Origin: Knoellia remsis
GTDB taxonomy: Bacteria > Actinomycetota > Actinomycetes > Actinomycetales > Dermatophilaceae
NCBI RefSeq assembly: GCF_003002895.1
Contig: NZ_PVTI01000004.1
Coordinates: 1 to 64,000 of the forward strand
Length of the DNA: 64,000 bases
Direction of reading: 5' to 3'
Positions within the stretch are counted from its first letter, which is position 1. Each line of letters begins with the position of its first letter. A program made the position numbers and the translations under genes. The notes beneath the pieces were generated by a model that ran no database searches, was not told the origin of the DNA, and saw nothing but the letters and a program-made list of their open reading frames with translations. Shown here piece after piece: positions 8,261 to 17,171 of this stretch.

Positions 8261-9228
8261 GCGCCACCATCATCGACCGAACCGACCGAACCCACACCGA
8301 CGAGGTCGTGCACGCCCAGGAGACCGCGCAGCCCCGAGTCCTCAGCCAGCTCGACGCCCTCGAGAGCGAGGCCATCCTCGTCATCCGCGAGATCGTCGGC
8401 GAGCTCGAGCGCCCCGCCCTGCTCTTCTCCGGCGGCAAGGACTCGGTCGTCATGCTGCACCTTGCGGCGAAGGCGTTCTGGCCGGCGCCGATCCCGTTCC
8501 CCGTGCTGCACGTCGACACCGGGCACAACTTCCCCGAGGTCCTCGCCTACCGCGACGAGACCGTCGACCGGCTCGGCCTGCGGCTCGTCGTCGCCAACGT
8601 CCAGGACTACATCGACGACGGTCGCCTCCGGGAGCGTCCCGACGGCCTGCGCAACGCCCTCCAGACCGTGCCGTTGCTCGACGCCATCAACGAGAACCGG
8701 TTCGACGGCGTCTTCGGCGGCGGCCGGCGCGACGAGGAGAAGGCCCGCGCCAAGGAGCGGATCGTCAGCCTGCGCGACGAGTTCGGGCAGTGGGACCCCA
8801 AGAACCAGCGCCCCGAGCTGTGGAGCCTGTTCAACCCGCGCCACCGCCCCGGCGAGCACGTGCGCGTCTTCCCGATCAGCAACTGGACCGAGGTCGACGT
8901 GTGGAGCTACATCGAGCGCGAGAACATCCCGCTCGCTCCGCTCTACTACGCACACGAGCGCGACGTCTTCCGCCGCGACGGCATGTGGCTCGCCGTCGGT
9001 CCGCACTCCCAGCCGCGCGAGGACGAGACCGTTGAGACGCGCACGGTCCGCTACCGCACCGTCGGCGACATGTCCTGCACCGGCGCCGTCGAGTCCCCGG
9101 CCCGCACCAACGCCGAGATCGTCGTCGAGGTCGCCGCGTCAACGCTCACCGAGCGTGGCGCCACCCGCGCCGACGACCGCATCTCCGAGGCCGCCATGGA
9201 GGACCGCAAGAAGGAGGGATATTTCTGA
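8257..9228 (+). CDS. cysD: sulfate adenylyltransferase subunit 2
   Basis: CysD is the catalytic ATP-pyrophosphatase subunit of ATP sulfurylase. It makes APS from sulfate and ATP, driven by GTP hydrolysis in CysN. The protein has 323 aa. The PP-loop SGGKDS is at residues 58-63, followed by PFPVLHVDTGHNFPEVL. The GGGRRDEEKARAKER and NPRHRPGEHVRVFPISNWTE stretches are typical of the family. The ATG at 8257 overlaps the cysH stop (ATGA), so longer in-frame starts further upstream are rejected. The stop overlaps the cysN start by one base (TGATG). Confidence 0.95.
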   Translation: MSATIIDRTDRTHTDEVVHAQETAQPRVLSQLDALESEAILVIREIVGELERPALLFSGGKDSVVMLHLAAKAFWPAPIPFPVLHVDTGHNFPEVLAYRDETVDRLGLRLVVANVQDYIDDGRLRERPDGLRNALQTVPLLDAINENRFDGVFGGGRRDEEKARAKERIVSLRDEFGQWDPKNQRPELWSLFNPRHRPGEHVRVFPISNWTEVDVWSYIERENIPLAPLYYAHERDVFRRDGMWLAVGPHSQPREDETVETRTVRYRTVGDMSCTGAVESPARTNAEIVVEVAASTLTERGATRADDRISEAAMEDRKKEGYF

Positions 9229-10577
9229 TGGGTGCCCTGACCTCGCAGGCCCCGGTGACTTCGGGAACGCTGCTTCGGCTCGCGACCGCCGGATCCGTCG
9301 ACGACGGCAAGTCCACCCTCGTGGGCCGCCTCCTCCACGACACGAAATCCGTTCTCTCCGACCAGCTTGCGGCCGTGGAGCGGGTCTCGCGCGACCGCGG
9401 CCTCACGGCCGCCGACCTCGCCCTCCTCACCGACGGCCTGCGCGCCGAGCGTGAGCAGGGCATCACCATCGACGTCGCCTACCGCTACTTCGCCACGGCC
9501 CAGCGCTCCTTCGTCCTCGCCGACTGCCCGGGCCACGTGCAGTACACCCGCAACACCGTCACCGGCTCGAGCACCGCCGACGTCGTCGTCCTCCTCGTCG
9601 ACGCCCGCAAGGGCGTGCTCGAGCAGACCCGCCGCCACCTCGCCGTCACCGCGCTGCTCCGCGTCCCGCACGTCATCGTCGCGGTGAACAAGATCGACCT
9701 CGTCGACTTCTCGCAGGAGGTCTTCGACCGCGTCAACGCCGAGGTGCAGCAGGTCGCGCATGAGCTCGGCGTCGAGGAGGCCACCGCCATCCCGGTGAGC
9801 GCTCTCGACGGCGACAACGTCGCCGAGCCGTCGGCCCGCACACCGTGGTACTCCGGGCCGACCCTCCTCGGCCTCCTCGAGACGTTGTCCCCGGCCGACG
9901 ACCCGGTGCGCGAGTCCTTCCGTATGCCGGTGCAGCTCGTCATCCGCCCGCAGGGCGCCGCGCGCGACGCGGCGCACCGCGACTACCGCGGGTATGCCGG
10001 CCAGGTCGCCTCCGGCGTCGTCCGGGTCGGCGAGGAGGTCGTCACCCTCCCGTCCGGGCAGCGCTCGACGGTCGCGGGCATCGACCTCGGCGAGCGGACC
10101 CTCGACGAAGCGTTCGCGGGTCAGTCGGTGACCCTGCGCCTCACCGACGAGATCGACATCTCCCGCGGGGACGTCATCGCCGCGGTGGACGGCGCGCCCG
10201 ATCCGACCCAGGACATCGAGGCGGTCGTCTGCTGGCTCGGCGATGCACCACTGCGCCCCGGTCAGCGCCTGTTGCTCAAGCACGGGTCGCGCACGGTGCA
10301 GACCGCGGTGCGCACGATTGATGGGGCACTCGACCTCGACGACCTGCACGCCGTGCCGTCGGAGACGTTGTCGCTCAACGACATCGGGCTCGTCCGGCTG
10401 CGTCTCGCCGGGCCGGTTCCCGTCGAGAACTACTCGGTCTCCCGCCGTGGCGGCTCCTTCCTCCTCATCGACGCCCACGACGGGCGCACCGTCGCCGCGG
10501 GCATGGTCGGCGCCACGCTCCCGACCGCCGCGGACGCGCCGACCCGACCGGAGGGTGACGAGGAATGGGAGATCTGA
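9228..10577 (+). CDS. cysN: sulfate adenylyltransferase subunit 1 (GTPase)
   Basis: CysN is the regulatory GTPase of ATP sulfurylase, of the EF-Tu-like translational GTPase class. The protein has 449 aa. G1 is GSVDDGKST (22-30), G3 is DCPGH (99-103) and G4 is NKID (154-157), followed by two beta-barrel domains. There is no C-terminal APS-kinase (CysC) fusion of the kind found in mycobacterial CysNC. This fits the APS-type CysH upstream. Its end overlaps the next gene by 13 nt. Confidence 0.95.
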   Translation: MGALTSQAPVTSGTLLRLATAGSVDDGKSTLVGRLLHDTKSVLSDQLAAVERVSRDRGLTAADLALLTDGLRAEREQGITIDVAYRYFATAQRSFVLADCPGHVQYTRNTVTGSSTADVVVLLVDARKGVLEQTRRHLAVTALLRVPHVIVAVNKIDLVDFSQEVFDRVNAEVQQVAHELGVEEATAIPVSALDGDNVAEPSARTPWYSGPTLLGLLETLSPADDPVRESFRMPVQLVIRPQGAARDAAHRDYRGYAGQVASGVVRVGEEVVTLPSGQRSTVAGIDLGERTLDEAFAGQSVTLRLTDEIDISRGDVIAAVDGAPDPTQDIEAVVCWLGDAPLRPGQRLLLKHGSRTVQTAVRTIDGALDLDDLHAVPSETLSLNDIGLVRLRLAGPVPVENYSVSRRGGSFLLIDAHDGRTVAAGMVGATLPTAADAPTRPEGDEEWEI

Positions 10578-11779
10578 AGGGCGCACTCCCCCTCGTCCTC
10601 GACCTGGGTGACCGGCTCGTCGTCATGTGCGGCGGTGGTCCGGTCACGGCGCGGCGCCTGAGGGCGGTGCTGGACGAGGGCGCACTGGTGCGCCTCGTGA
10701 CGCCGTGGGCCTGTGAGGACGTCCACGACCTCGTCGAGGCCAACGCCGAGCGGGTCGACTGGCTTCGCCGCGACTACACCGGGCCTCTCGACCTCGACGG
10801 TGCGTGGCTCGTGCACACCGCGACCGGCGACCCCCTCGTCGACGCCGCGGTGCGCGACGACGCGACCGCTCAGCGGACCTGGTGCATCGACGCGACCGAT
10901 GCGTCGGCGACCACGGCCTCGGTTCCCGCCCGTGCCACGGTGGCGACACCGGACGGGGAGGTCACCGTCGCCGTGCACACCGGCGCGGATCCCCTGCGCG
11001 CCAGCACGATTCGCAACGGCATCGACCTCGCCCTGCGCACCGGACAGCTCGACCTGCGCCGGCACCGACCGCGCGACGGCGGATGGGTCGCCCTCGTCGG
11101 CGGCGGCCCCGGCGCGGACGGACTGCTCACGACCCGCGGCCACGAGCTGCTCGCGACCGCCGACGTCGTCGTCGTCGACCGCCTCGCCCCGCGCGCCGTC
11201 GTGGACCGGCTGCCGCAGACCGTGCGCGTCATCGACGTCGGCAAGACCCCCGGCAACCACCCGGTGCCACAGACCCGGATCAACGAGATCCTCGTCGAGG
11301 AGGCACAGCGCGGCCACGGCGTCGTCCGCCTCAAGGGCGGCGACCCCTACGTCCTCGGCCGTGGAGGTGAGGAACGCCTCGCGTGCGAGGCACACGGCAT
11401 ACCCGTCGAGGTCGTGCCCGGAGTGACGAGCGCGATCTCCGTCCCTGCGGCGGCCGGCATCCCGGTGACCCACCGCGGTCTCGCGAAGTCGTTCACCGTC
11501 GTCACGGGTCACGAGCAGATCCCCGACCTGCCCGTCGGCTCGGACCACACCCTCGTGCTCCTCATGGGGGTATCCGGCCTGAACGACACCGCGAAATCCC
11601 TTGTGGCACAGGGCCGCTCGCCGCAGTGCCCCGTCGCGATCATCGAACATGGCTTCCTCCCGACGCAACGCGTCACCATCGGGACCCTCGCGGATATCGG
11701 ATCTCTCGCCCTGGAGCGCGGCGTCGAGTCCCCGGCCGTCGTCGTGGTGGGCGACGTCGTCTCGCTCGCGACGCACTGA
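10565..11779 (+). CDS. cobA/cysG: siroheme synthase: precorrin-2 dehydrogenase-like domain plus uroporphyrinogen-III methyltransferase
   Basis: The protein has 404 aa. The N-terminal part (about 1-165) resembles the Rossmann-type dehydrogenase/chelatase domain of CysG (VVMCGGGPVTARRLRAVL). From about 175 it is a SUMT methyltransferase, with VGGGPGADGLLTTRG, RLKGGDPYVLGRGGEE and VPGVTSAISVPAAAGIP. It would turn uroporphyrinogen III into precorrin-2 using SAM, then sirohydrochlorin and siroheme. The product is the cofactor of the sulfite reductase at the start of the same operon. The ATG at 10565 lies inside the end of cysN. Whether the N-terminal domain still has dehydrogenase and chelatase activity is not proven. 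Confidence 0.9.
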   Translation: MGDLKGALPLVLDLGDRLVVMCGGGPVTARRLRAVLDEGALVRLVTPWACEDVHDLVEANAERVDWLRRDYTGPLDLDGAWLVHTATGDPLVDAAVRDDATAQRTWCIDATDASATTASVPARATVATPDGEVTVAVHTGADPLRASTIRNGIDLALRTGQLDLRRHRPRDGGWVALVGGGPGADGLLTTRGHELLATADVVVVDRLAPRAVVDRLPQTVRVIDVGKTPGNHPVPQTRINEILVEEAQRGHGVVRLKGGDPYVLGRGGEERLACEAHGIPVEVVPGVTSAISVPAAAGIPVTHRGLAKSFTVVTGHEQIPDLPVGSDHTLVLLMGVSGLNDTAKSLVAQGRSPQCPVAIIEHGFLPTQRVTIGTLADIGSLALERGVESPAVVVVGDVVSLATH

Positions 11780-11804
11780 GCCGACACGCCTCGCCGCCGT
11801 CCCC

Positions 11805-11831
11805 TTGCACATCCGGCCGGATGGGTATTGG
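11805..11831 (+). promoter_or_regulatory. possible promoter of the LpqY-like operon, with a palindrome
   Basis: A TTGCAC -35-like hexamer (11805-11810) is followed by the perfect 12-bp palindrome ATCCGGCCGGAT (11811-11822) and a weak TATTGG -10-like hexamer (11826-11831). The palindrome lies in the spacer, a usual place for a repressor site. No regulator gene is adjacent to this operon. Confidence 0.3.
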
Positions 11832-11877
11832 GTGAGACGCAGGTCACACCGTCGTGGCCGAGGAGGAGGTTCCCCCG

Positions 11878-13167
11878 ATGACCCGACGACGCACGACGTC
11901 GCGCCGGTCCGGACACACCCGCCGCCGGTGGGTCGCCGGGGCCGGCGTCATCGCCCTGACAGCGGTCACGGCCGCGTGCTCGAACGGCCCCGAAGGCAAG
12001 GTCATCAACCTCTATGGTGGCGCCTCGGACGTGAAGTTCGACGAGATCATCGCGAGCTGCAACAAGGAGGCCGCCGGCAAGTACCGCATCGTCGGCAACC
12101 TTCTCCCCAGTGACGCCGACGGCCAGCGCGAGCAGTTCGTCCGGCGCCTCGCGGCCCGCGACGACAGCCTCGACCTGCTCGGCATGGACGTCACGTGGAC
12201 CGCGGAGTTCGCCGAGGCCGGCTGGATCCGTGAGCTCACCGGCGACAAGGCCCAGGCCGCGACCGAGGGCGTCCTCCAGCCGCCCATCGACACGGCGATG
12301 TGGAAGGACAAGCTCTACGCCATCCCGCGCACGACGAACGTCCAGATCCTCTGGTACCGCAAGAGCCTTGTCCCGAAGGCGCCGGAGACGTGGGACCAGT
12401 TGCTCGAGCAGGCGCAGGCGCTCAAGGACGAGCAGAAGCCCTACCTCATCTCGCTGACTGGCGCGCAGTACGAGGGCTACGTCGTCAACATCACGAACAT
12501 GCTCAACGCCTATGGCGGGACCTTCGTCAACGAGGACTCGACCAAGGTCACCCTCGACGACAAGGCGGTCCAGGGCCTCGGCCTGATGAAGAAGATCGCG
12601 ACCTCCGGACTCACCAGCGATTCACTCTCCAACGCCCAGGAGCCCGAGGTCTTCGCTGACCTCCAGTCCGGGCGTGCGGCCTTCGCGCTCAACTGGCCCT
12701 ACGTCCTGTCGGCGATGCGGGAGGCCAACCCCGAGGTCGCCCAGGATCTTGGGTACGCCCCGTTCCCGACCGTCAAGGCCGGTGAACCGCCGAAGGTCAC
12801 CCTTGGCGGCATGAACTACGCCATCAGCACCTACAGCAAGAACCCCGAGGAGACCTACGAGGCGGCCATGTGCCTGCGCAACGAGCAGAACCAGGTCAAG
12901 GCCGCCCTCGACGCCGGCGCGGCGCCCGTCCTCGAGAAGATCTACACGAGCAACGCGCAGTTCCGCGAGCAGTACCCCATGGGCGACGTCATGCTCGAGG
13001 AGCTGAAGAACGCCGTGCCGCGGCCGCGCACCCCGATGTACCAGAACATCTCGACGCTGGTGTCGACGAACCTGTCGCCGCCGTCGGCCATCAACCCCGA
13101 GTCCTCGACGTCCGAGCTCCGCTCACTCATCGAGGAGACCCTCGACGGAAAGGGGATCCTGCCGTGA
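11878..13167 (+). CDS. sugar ABC transporter substrate-binding lipoprotein (LpqY-like)
   Basis: The protein has 429 aa. It starts with an Arg-rich n-region, a hydrophobic stretch and a lipobox ending TAAC, so it should be a membrane-anchored lipoprotein. The mature part is a family-1 solute-binding protein (KVINLYGGASDVKFDEI, WYRKSLVPKAPETWDQL). The order binding protein, two permeases, ATPase matches mycobacterial LpqY-SugA-SugB-SugC, which recycles trehalose. The sugar here is inferred and could be another alpha-glucoside. The ATG at 11878 follows a strong GAGGAGG ribosome site; an earlier in-frame ATG at 11854 lacks one. The stop overlaps the next start (GTGA). Confidence 0.85.
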   Translation: MTRRRTTSRRSGHTRRRWVAGAGVIALTAVTAACSNGPEGKVINLYGGASDVKFDEIIASCNKEAAGKYRIVGNLLPSDADGQREQFVRRLAARDDSLDLLGMDVTWTAEFAEAGWIRELTGDKAQAATEGVLQPPIDTAMWKDKLYAIPRTTNVQILWYRKSLVPKAPETWDQLLEQAQALKDEQKPYLISLTGAQYEGYVVNITNMLNAYGGTFVNEDSTKVTLDDKAVQGLGLMKKIATSGLTSDSLSNAQEPEVFADLQSGRAAFALNWPYVLSAMREANPEVAQDLGYAPFPTVKAGEPPKVTLGGMNYAISTYSKNPEETYEAAMCLRNEQNQVKAALDAGAAPVLEKIYTSNAQFREQYPMGDVMLEELKNAVPRPRTPMYQNISTLVSTNLSPPSAINPESSTSELRSLIEETLDGKGILP

Positions 13168-14156
13168 GCAACGCCGGCGAGGCCGCAGCGGCCGACATCA
13201 TCGACGAGACCGAGGACCCGAGGAACAGCGGACCGGGCCGAGGGAGCGACGCCGACGAGGGCACCGAGATCGCCCGCAAGAGGTTCAGCGAGGGCAAGCG
13301 CGCCGAGCGCAACCTCGGGATCAAGCTCGTCGCACCGGCGGTCATCCTCATGGTCGCCGTCACGGCATACCCGATCGTCTACGCAGTCTGGCTGTCCCTC
13401 AACCGCGCCGACCTGCGCACCCCCGACGCCAACGAGTTCGTCGGTCTCGAGAACTACGTCACCGTCCTGTCCAGCCCGATCTGGTGGCAGGCGTTCGGCG
13501 TGACGATGCTCATCACCGTCGTCAGCACCTTCTTCGAGCTGATCTTCGGCATGCTCCTCGCGATCGTCATGCACCGCACCATCGTCGGCCGCGGGCTGGT
13601 CCGGACGTCGGCACTCGTGCCCTACGCGATCGTCACCGTCGTGGCTGCGTTCTCGTGGCGGTTCGCGTGGACCCAAGACCTCGGCTGGCTCGCCGGGGAC
13701 AGTGCTCCCCTCACCGGCAAGTGGTCCTCGATCGCCATCATCATCCTCGCCGAGGTCTGGAAGACCGTGCCGTTCATGGCCCTGCTCCTCATGGCCGGCC
13801 TCGCGCTCGTCCCGGAGGACCTGCACAAGGCGGCGGCGATGGACGGCGGCTCGGCGTGGCAGCGGTTCTGGCAGATCACCGTCCCGCTCATCAAACCGTC
13901 GATCCTCGTGGCGCTGCTCTTCCGCACCCTCGACGCGTTCCGGATCTTCGACAACATCTTCGTCCTCACCGGCGGGTCCAACGACACGGCGTCGGTGTCG
14001 ATGCTCGGCTACAACAACCTCATCAAGGGACTCAACCTCGGCATCGGCTCGACCATGGCGGTGCTGATCTTCCTCACGATCGCGATCATCGCGGCCATCT
14101 TCATCAAGGTCTTCGGTGCAGCCGCACCGGGCAACGACGACGGCGGAAGGCGCTGA
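13164..14156 (+). CDS. sugar ABC transporter permease (SugA-like)
   Basis: The protein has 330 aa. A hydrophilic, acidic N-terminal tail of about 55 residues is followed by six predicted membrane helices of the MalF/UgpA type. The cytoplasmic EAA-type loop, [26 protein letters not shown], is the docking site for the ATPase. The segment [20 protein letters not shown] is close to SugA-type permeases. The GTG at 13164 overlaps the stop of the binding-protein gene. It forms the heterodimeric membrane channel with the next gene product. Confidence 0.88.
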   Translation: MSNAGEAAAADIIDETEDPRNSGPGRGSDADEGTEIARKRFSEGKRAERNLGIKLVAPAVILMVAVTAYPIVYAVWLSLNRADLRTPDANEFVGLENYVTVLSSPIWWQAFGVTMLITVVSTFFELIFGMLLAIVMHRTIVGRGLVRTSALVPYAIVTVVAAFSWRFAWTQDLGWLAGDSAPLTGKWSSIAIIILAEVWKTVPFMALLLMAGLALVPEDLHKAAAMDGGSAWQRFWQITVPLIKPSILVALLFRTLDAFRIFDNIFVLTGGSNDTASVSMLGYNNLIKGLNLGIGSTMAVLIFLTIAIIAAIFIKVFGAAAPGNDDGGRR

Positions 14157-14157
14157 G

Positions 14158-14991
14158 ATGCAGCAGGAGACACCACGGCTCAAGCTGACCTGGTCACTGG
14201 TCAACGTCCTCGTCCTCATCTACGCCTTCGTGCCGGTCATCTGGATCATCTCGCTGTCCCTCAAGGACAGTGCGACCCTCAACGACGGCAAGTTCCTGCC
14301 GGTGTCGCCGAGCTGGGAGAGCTACTCGCAGATCTTCGGCAACCCCGACTTCACCCGGGCGCTCATCAACTCGATCGGGATCTGCCTCATCGCGACATTC
14401 GTCGCGATCGTCTTCGGGACGATGGCGGCATACGCCATCGCGCGACTCGACTTCCCCGGCAAGCGGACCATCGTCGCGATGTCGCTGCTCATCTCGATGT
14501 TCCCCCAGATCGCGCTCGTGACACCGCTGTTCAAGATCGAGACGACGCTCGGCATCTTCGACACCTGGCTCGGCCTCATCATCCCGTACATCACCTTCGC
14601 CCTCCCGCTCGCGATCTACACCCTCTCCGCCTTCTTCCGCGAGATCCCGTGGGAGCTCGAGAAGGCGGCGAAGATGGACGGCGCGACGCCCTACCAGGCG
14701 TTCCGCCAGGTGATCACCCCGCTCGCGATGCCCGGTGTCTTCACCACCGCGATCCTCGTCTTCATCGGCTGCTGGAACGACTTCCTGTTCGCCATCTCGC
14801 TGACGTCGACGTCGGCGTCGCGCACCGTGCCCGCGGCGATGTCGTACTTCACGGGTGCGACGACGTTCGAGAAGCCGACCGGCCCGATCGCGGCCGCAGC
14901 CGTCGTCATCACCATCCCCATCGTCATCTTCGTCCTGCTCTTCCAGCGACGGATCGTGGCCGGACTGACGTCCGGCGCCGTCAAGGGCTGA
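14158..14991 (+). CDS. sugar ABC transporter permease (SugB/MalG-like)
   Basis: The protein has 277 aa and six membrane helices of the MalG/UgpE type. The EAA loop is [27 protein letters not shown]. The C-terminus, [14 protein letters not shown], is typical of the family. The ATG at 14158 lies two bases after the previous stop, so an upstream in-frame ATG at 14116 inside the previous gene is not preferred. It is the second subunit of the importer channel. Confidence 0.9.
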   Translation: MQQETPRLKLTWSLVNVLVLIYAFVPVIWIISLSLKDSATLNDGKFLPVSPSWESYSQIFGNPDFTRALINSIGICLIATFVAIVFGTMAAYAIARLDFPGKRTIVAMSLLISMFPQIALVTPLFKIETTLGIFDTWLGLIIPYITFALPLAIYTLSAFFREIPWELEKAAKMDGATPYQAFRQVITPLAMPGVFTTAILVFIGCWNDFLFAISLTSTSASRTVPAAMSYFTGATTFEKPTGPIAAAAVVITIPIVIFVLLFQRRIVAGLTSGAVKG

Positions 14992-15040
14992 GCCCACCAC
15001 CACACTCCCCAGCACCCGCGCCGGACCCGAAGGAGCAGTC

Positions 15041-16240
15041 ATGGCAGAGATCGTCCTCGACAACGTCGTCAAGAGGTACCCCGACGGTGCGCTCGCCGTC
15101 GACAACTTCAACCTCGAGATCGCCGACGGTGAGTTCATCATCCTCGTCGGCCCGTCCGGCTGCGGGAAGTCGACGACCCTCAACATGGTCGCCGGCCTCG
15201 AGGACATCACCCAGGGCAAGCTGCTCATCGACGGTGAAGTCGTCAACGACAAGGCCCCGAAGGACCGCGACATCGCCATGGTGTTCCAGTCCTACGCGCT
15301 CTACCCGCACATGACGGTCGGCGAGAACATGGGCTTCCCGCTCAAGCTCGCCGGGGTCGACAAGGCGACGATCCAGCAGAAGGTCGGCGAGGCCGCCGAG
15401 ATGCTCGAGCTGAGCCAGCACCTCGACCGCCGGCCGTCGAACCTCTCCGGCGGCCAGCGACAGCGGGTGGCGATGGGACGCGCGATCGTGCGCTCGCCCA
15501 AGGCCTTCCTCATGGACGAGCCGCTGTCGAACCTCGATGCGAAGCTGCGCGTCCAGATGCGCACCCAGGTGTCCCGCATCCAGAAGAGCCTCGGCACGAC
15601 GACGATCTACGTCACCCACGACCAGACCGAGGCGATGACGCTCGGGGACCGCGTCGTCGTCATGCGCAGCGGCGTCATCCAGCAGGTCGGCTCCCCCACC
15701 GAGCTCTACGAGCACCCGAACAACCTCTTCGTCGCCGGGTTCATCGGCAGCCCGTCGATGAACTTCCTCCCGGGCCGGCTCGAGGGCGGTGGCCGCATCA
15801 CGACCGCGCTCGGCGAGGCGACCCTGCCCGACGAGCAGCGGCAGGCCCTCGAGGCGGCGGACGCGTCCTCGCGCGACGTCATCGTCGGCATCCGCCCGGA
15901 GCACTTCGAGGATGCCCGGCTCGTGCCCGAGGGCAAGCCCGGTGCGAGGTTCACGACGCCGATCGACCTCGTCGAGGCGATGGGCTCGGACATCTACGCC
16001 TACTTCACCGTGCGCGGCGAGGGAGCGTCGTCGGCCGATCTCGACGACCTCGCGGCCGACACCGGCAACGACATGACCGGCGGCGGCACGCAGGTCACGG
16101 CCCGTCTCGACCCCGCGGCGCGCACGCAGGCGGGTCAGGACGCCGAGCTCTGGTACGACACGGCACAGATGCAGGTCTTCGACGCCAAGAGCGGCGAGAA
16201 CCTCCTCGCCGGACAGCAGCGCGAGACCGCCCAGGCCTGA
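15041..16240 (+). CDS. carbohydrate ABC transporter ATP-binding protein (SugC/MsmX/UgpC class)
   Basis: The protein has 399 aa. Walker A is GPSGCGKST, the signature is LSGGQRQRVAMGRAIVR, Walker B is AFLMDEPLSNLD and the H-loop is YVTHDQTEAMT. A C-terminal TOBE/OB regulatory domain follows (about 240-399). It powers the importer encoded just upstream and sits on the inner face of the membrane. It is the only sugar-importer ATPase in the window, while two further binding-protein/permease sets have none, so it may serve all three, as MsmK/MsmX do in other Gram-positive bacteria. Confidence 0.93.
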   Translation: MAEIVLDNVVKRYPDGALAVDNFNLEIADGEFIILVGPSGCGKSTTLNMVAGLEDITQGKLLIDGEVVNDKAPKDRDIAMVFQSYALYPHMTVGENMGFPLKLAGVDKATIQQKVGEAAEMLELSQHLDRRPSNLSGGQRQRVAMGRAIVRSPKAFLMDEPLSNLDAKLRVQMRTQVSRIQKSLGTTTIYVTHDQTEAMTLGDRVVVMRSGVIQQVGSPTELYEHPNNLFVAGFIGSPSMNFLPGRLEGGGRITTALGEATLPDEQRQALEAADASSRDVIVGIRPEHFEDARLVPEGKPGARFTTPIDLVEAMGSDIYAYFTVRGEGASSADLDDLAADTGNDMTGGGTQVTARLDPAARTQAGQDAELWYDTAQMQVFDAKSGENLLAGQQRETAQA

Positions 16241-16259
16241 CGCTCGCTCGCAACCCAGC

Positions 16260-16321
16260 GACCGTATGCCGTCCGTGCGCGTCGCGGATTCACGCGCGCG
16301 TCGCGCGGACGGCATACGGTC
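16260..16321. terminator. hairpin made from an inverted pair of the GTATGCCG octamer
   Basis: A perfect 16-bp inverted repeat: GACCGTATGCCGTCCG (16260-16275) pairs with CGGACGGCATACGGTC (16306-16321), with a 30-nt G+C-rich loop. It lies between two convergent genes, and its right arm runs into the stop codon of the minus-strand ParB-like gene. There is no clear T-run. The place suggests a bidirectional terminator. Confidence 0.6.
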
Positions 16322-17171
16322 AGCGTTTGGGCGCCTTGCGCCGGGAGCGCGCGATCTCCTCGAAGACCTCCTCGGACCACACATGCGCACCCATGAGGTG
16401 GTAGCGCGTGCCCGCGAGCCGGACGTAGGCGTCACCCTCGTCCTCACCCGGTTCGACGAACCCGCCGTCGCGAGCGAGGTCCATGACCATGGTGAACTCC
16501 TCGGCATACCACCGCGCCGCCGCGTGGGAGGCCGTGAGCAGGACGCCTTCGCGGAACATGAGCCGCGCCGACCACGCCTCGACCATCTCGGCGAGCTCCG
16601 GATAGTGCTGCGGCTCAGCGCATCTCACCTCACCGCGGGCGAGCCGGTCGAGCGGCACCCGTTCGAGGAAGAGCCGGCGCAGGTTCTTGCCGCGCAGGTC
16701 CTCGCGGCCGCGGATGCCGCTCGCGTCCAGGGTCGTGCGGATCCGCGTGACGTCGGCCTCGATGGCCGTGTCCCCCAGCGCCTTCATGACCGAGACGCGG
16801 TGGTGCCCGTCCCGGACGAAGTAGAGATCGCCGACCTGGTAGACGTCGATGGGCGGGATGGGCTGCCCTCGACGCACGGCCTCGGCGAGGCGCTCCCACC
16901 GGGCGCGGTTGCGACCGGACGTCGGCCGGAAGCTCGGGTCGAACTCGCGCACCTTGTCGACCGACCCGACGATCTTGTCGAGCGGGATGCTCTGCACCCC
17001 GAGCGCCTCCTCGCCGCGGTTGCCGACCGCCTGGAGGACCTCGTCGAGGGAGAGCACGCGACGCTGCTCACCGCGCACCTTGCGGGCGAGGCCGGAGACG
17101 CGCTGCTGGCGGCGCACCTTGAGGAAGTCGGCCTCGGCGTCGGCGCGCGGGAAGCCGGTGTCAGAGGGCAT
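16320..17171 (-). CDS. ParB N-terminal-domain (ParB/Srx-like) protein
   Basis: The protein has 283 aa. After a basic coiled N-terminus (DFLKVRRQQRVSGLARKVRGEQ) it has a ParB-like core: IVGSVDKVREFDPSFRP, then ERLAEAVRRGQPIPPIDVYQ, GDLYFVRDGHHRVSVMKALG. This core binds or hydrolyses nucleotides in the ParB/sulfiredoxin superfamily. It lacks the HTH and dimer domains of the chromosomal ParB, so it is not the main partition protein. The ATG at 17171 overlaps the end of the upstream phosphoesterase gene by 11 nt, which implies a two-gene operon. The precise role is unknown. Confidence 0.75.
   Translation of the reverse strand: MPSDTGFPRADAEADFLKVRRQQRVSGLARKVRGEQRRVLSLDEVLQAVGNRGEEALGVQSIPLDKIVGSVDKVREFDPSFRPTSGRNRARWERLAEAVRRGQPIPPIDVYQVGDLYFVRDGHHRVSVMKALGDTAIEADVTRIRTTLDASGIRGREDLRGKNLRRLFLERVPLDRLARGEVRCAEPQHYPELAEMVEAWSARLMFREGVLLTASHAAARWYAEEFTMVMDLARDGGFVEPGEDEGDAYVRLAGTRYHLMGAHVWSEEVFEEIARSRRKAPKR

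Noticed and set aside
16320-17171. Chromosomal partition ParB near the origin
   Set aside because: It lacks the ParB HTH and dimer domains, has no parA neighbour, and no parS-like palindrome was seen.
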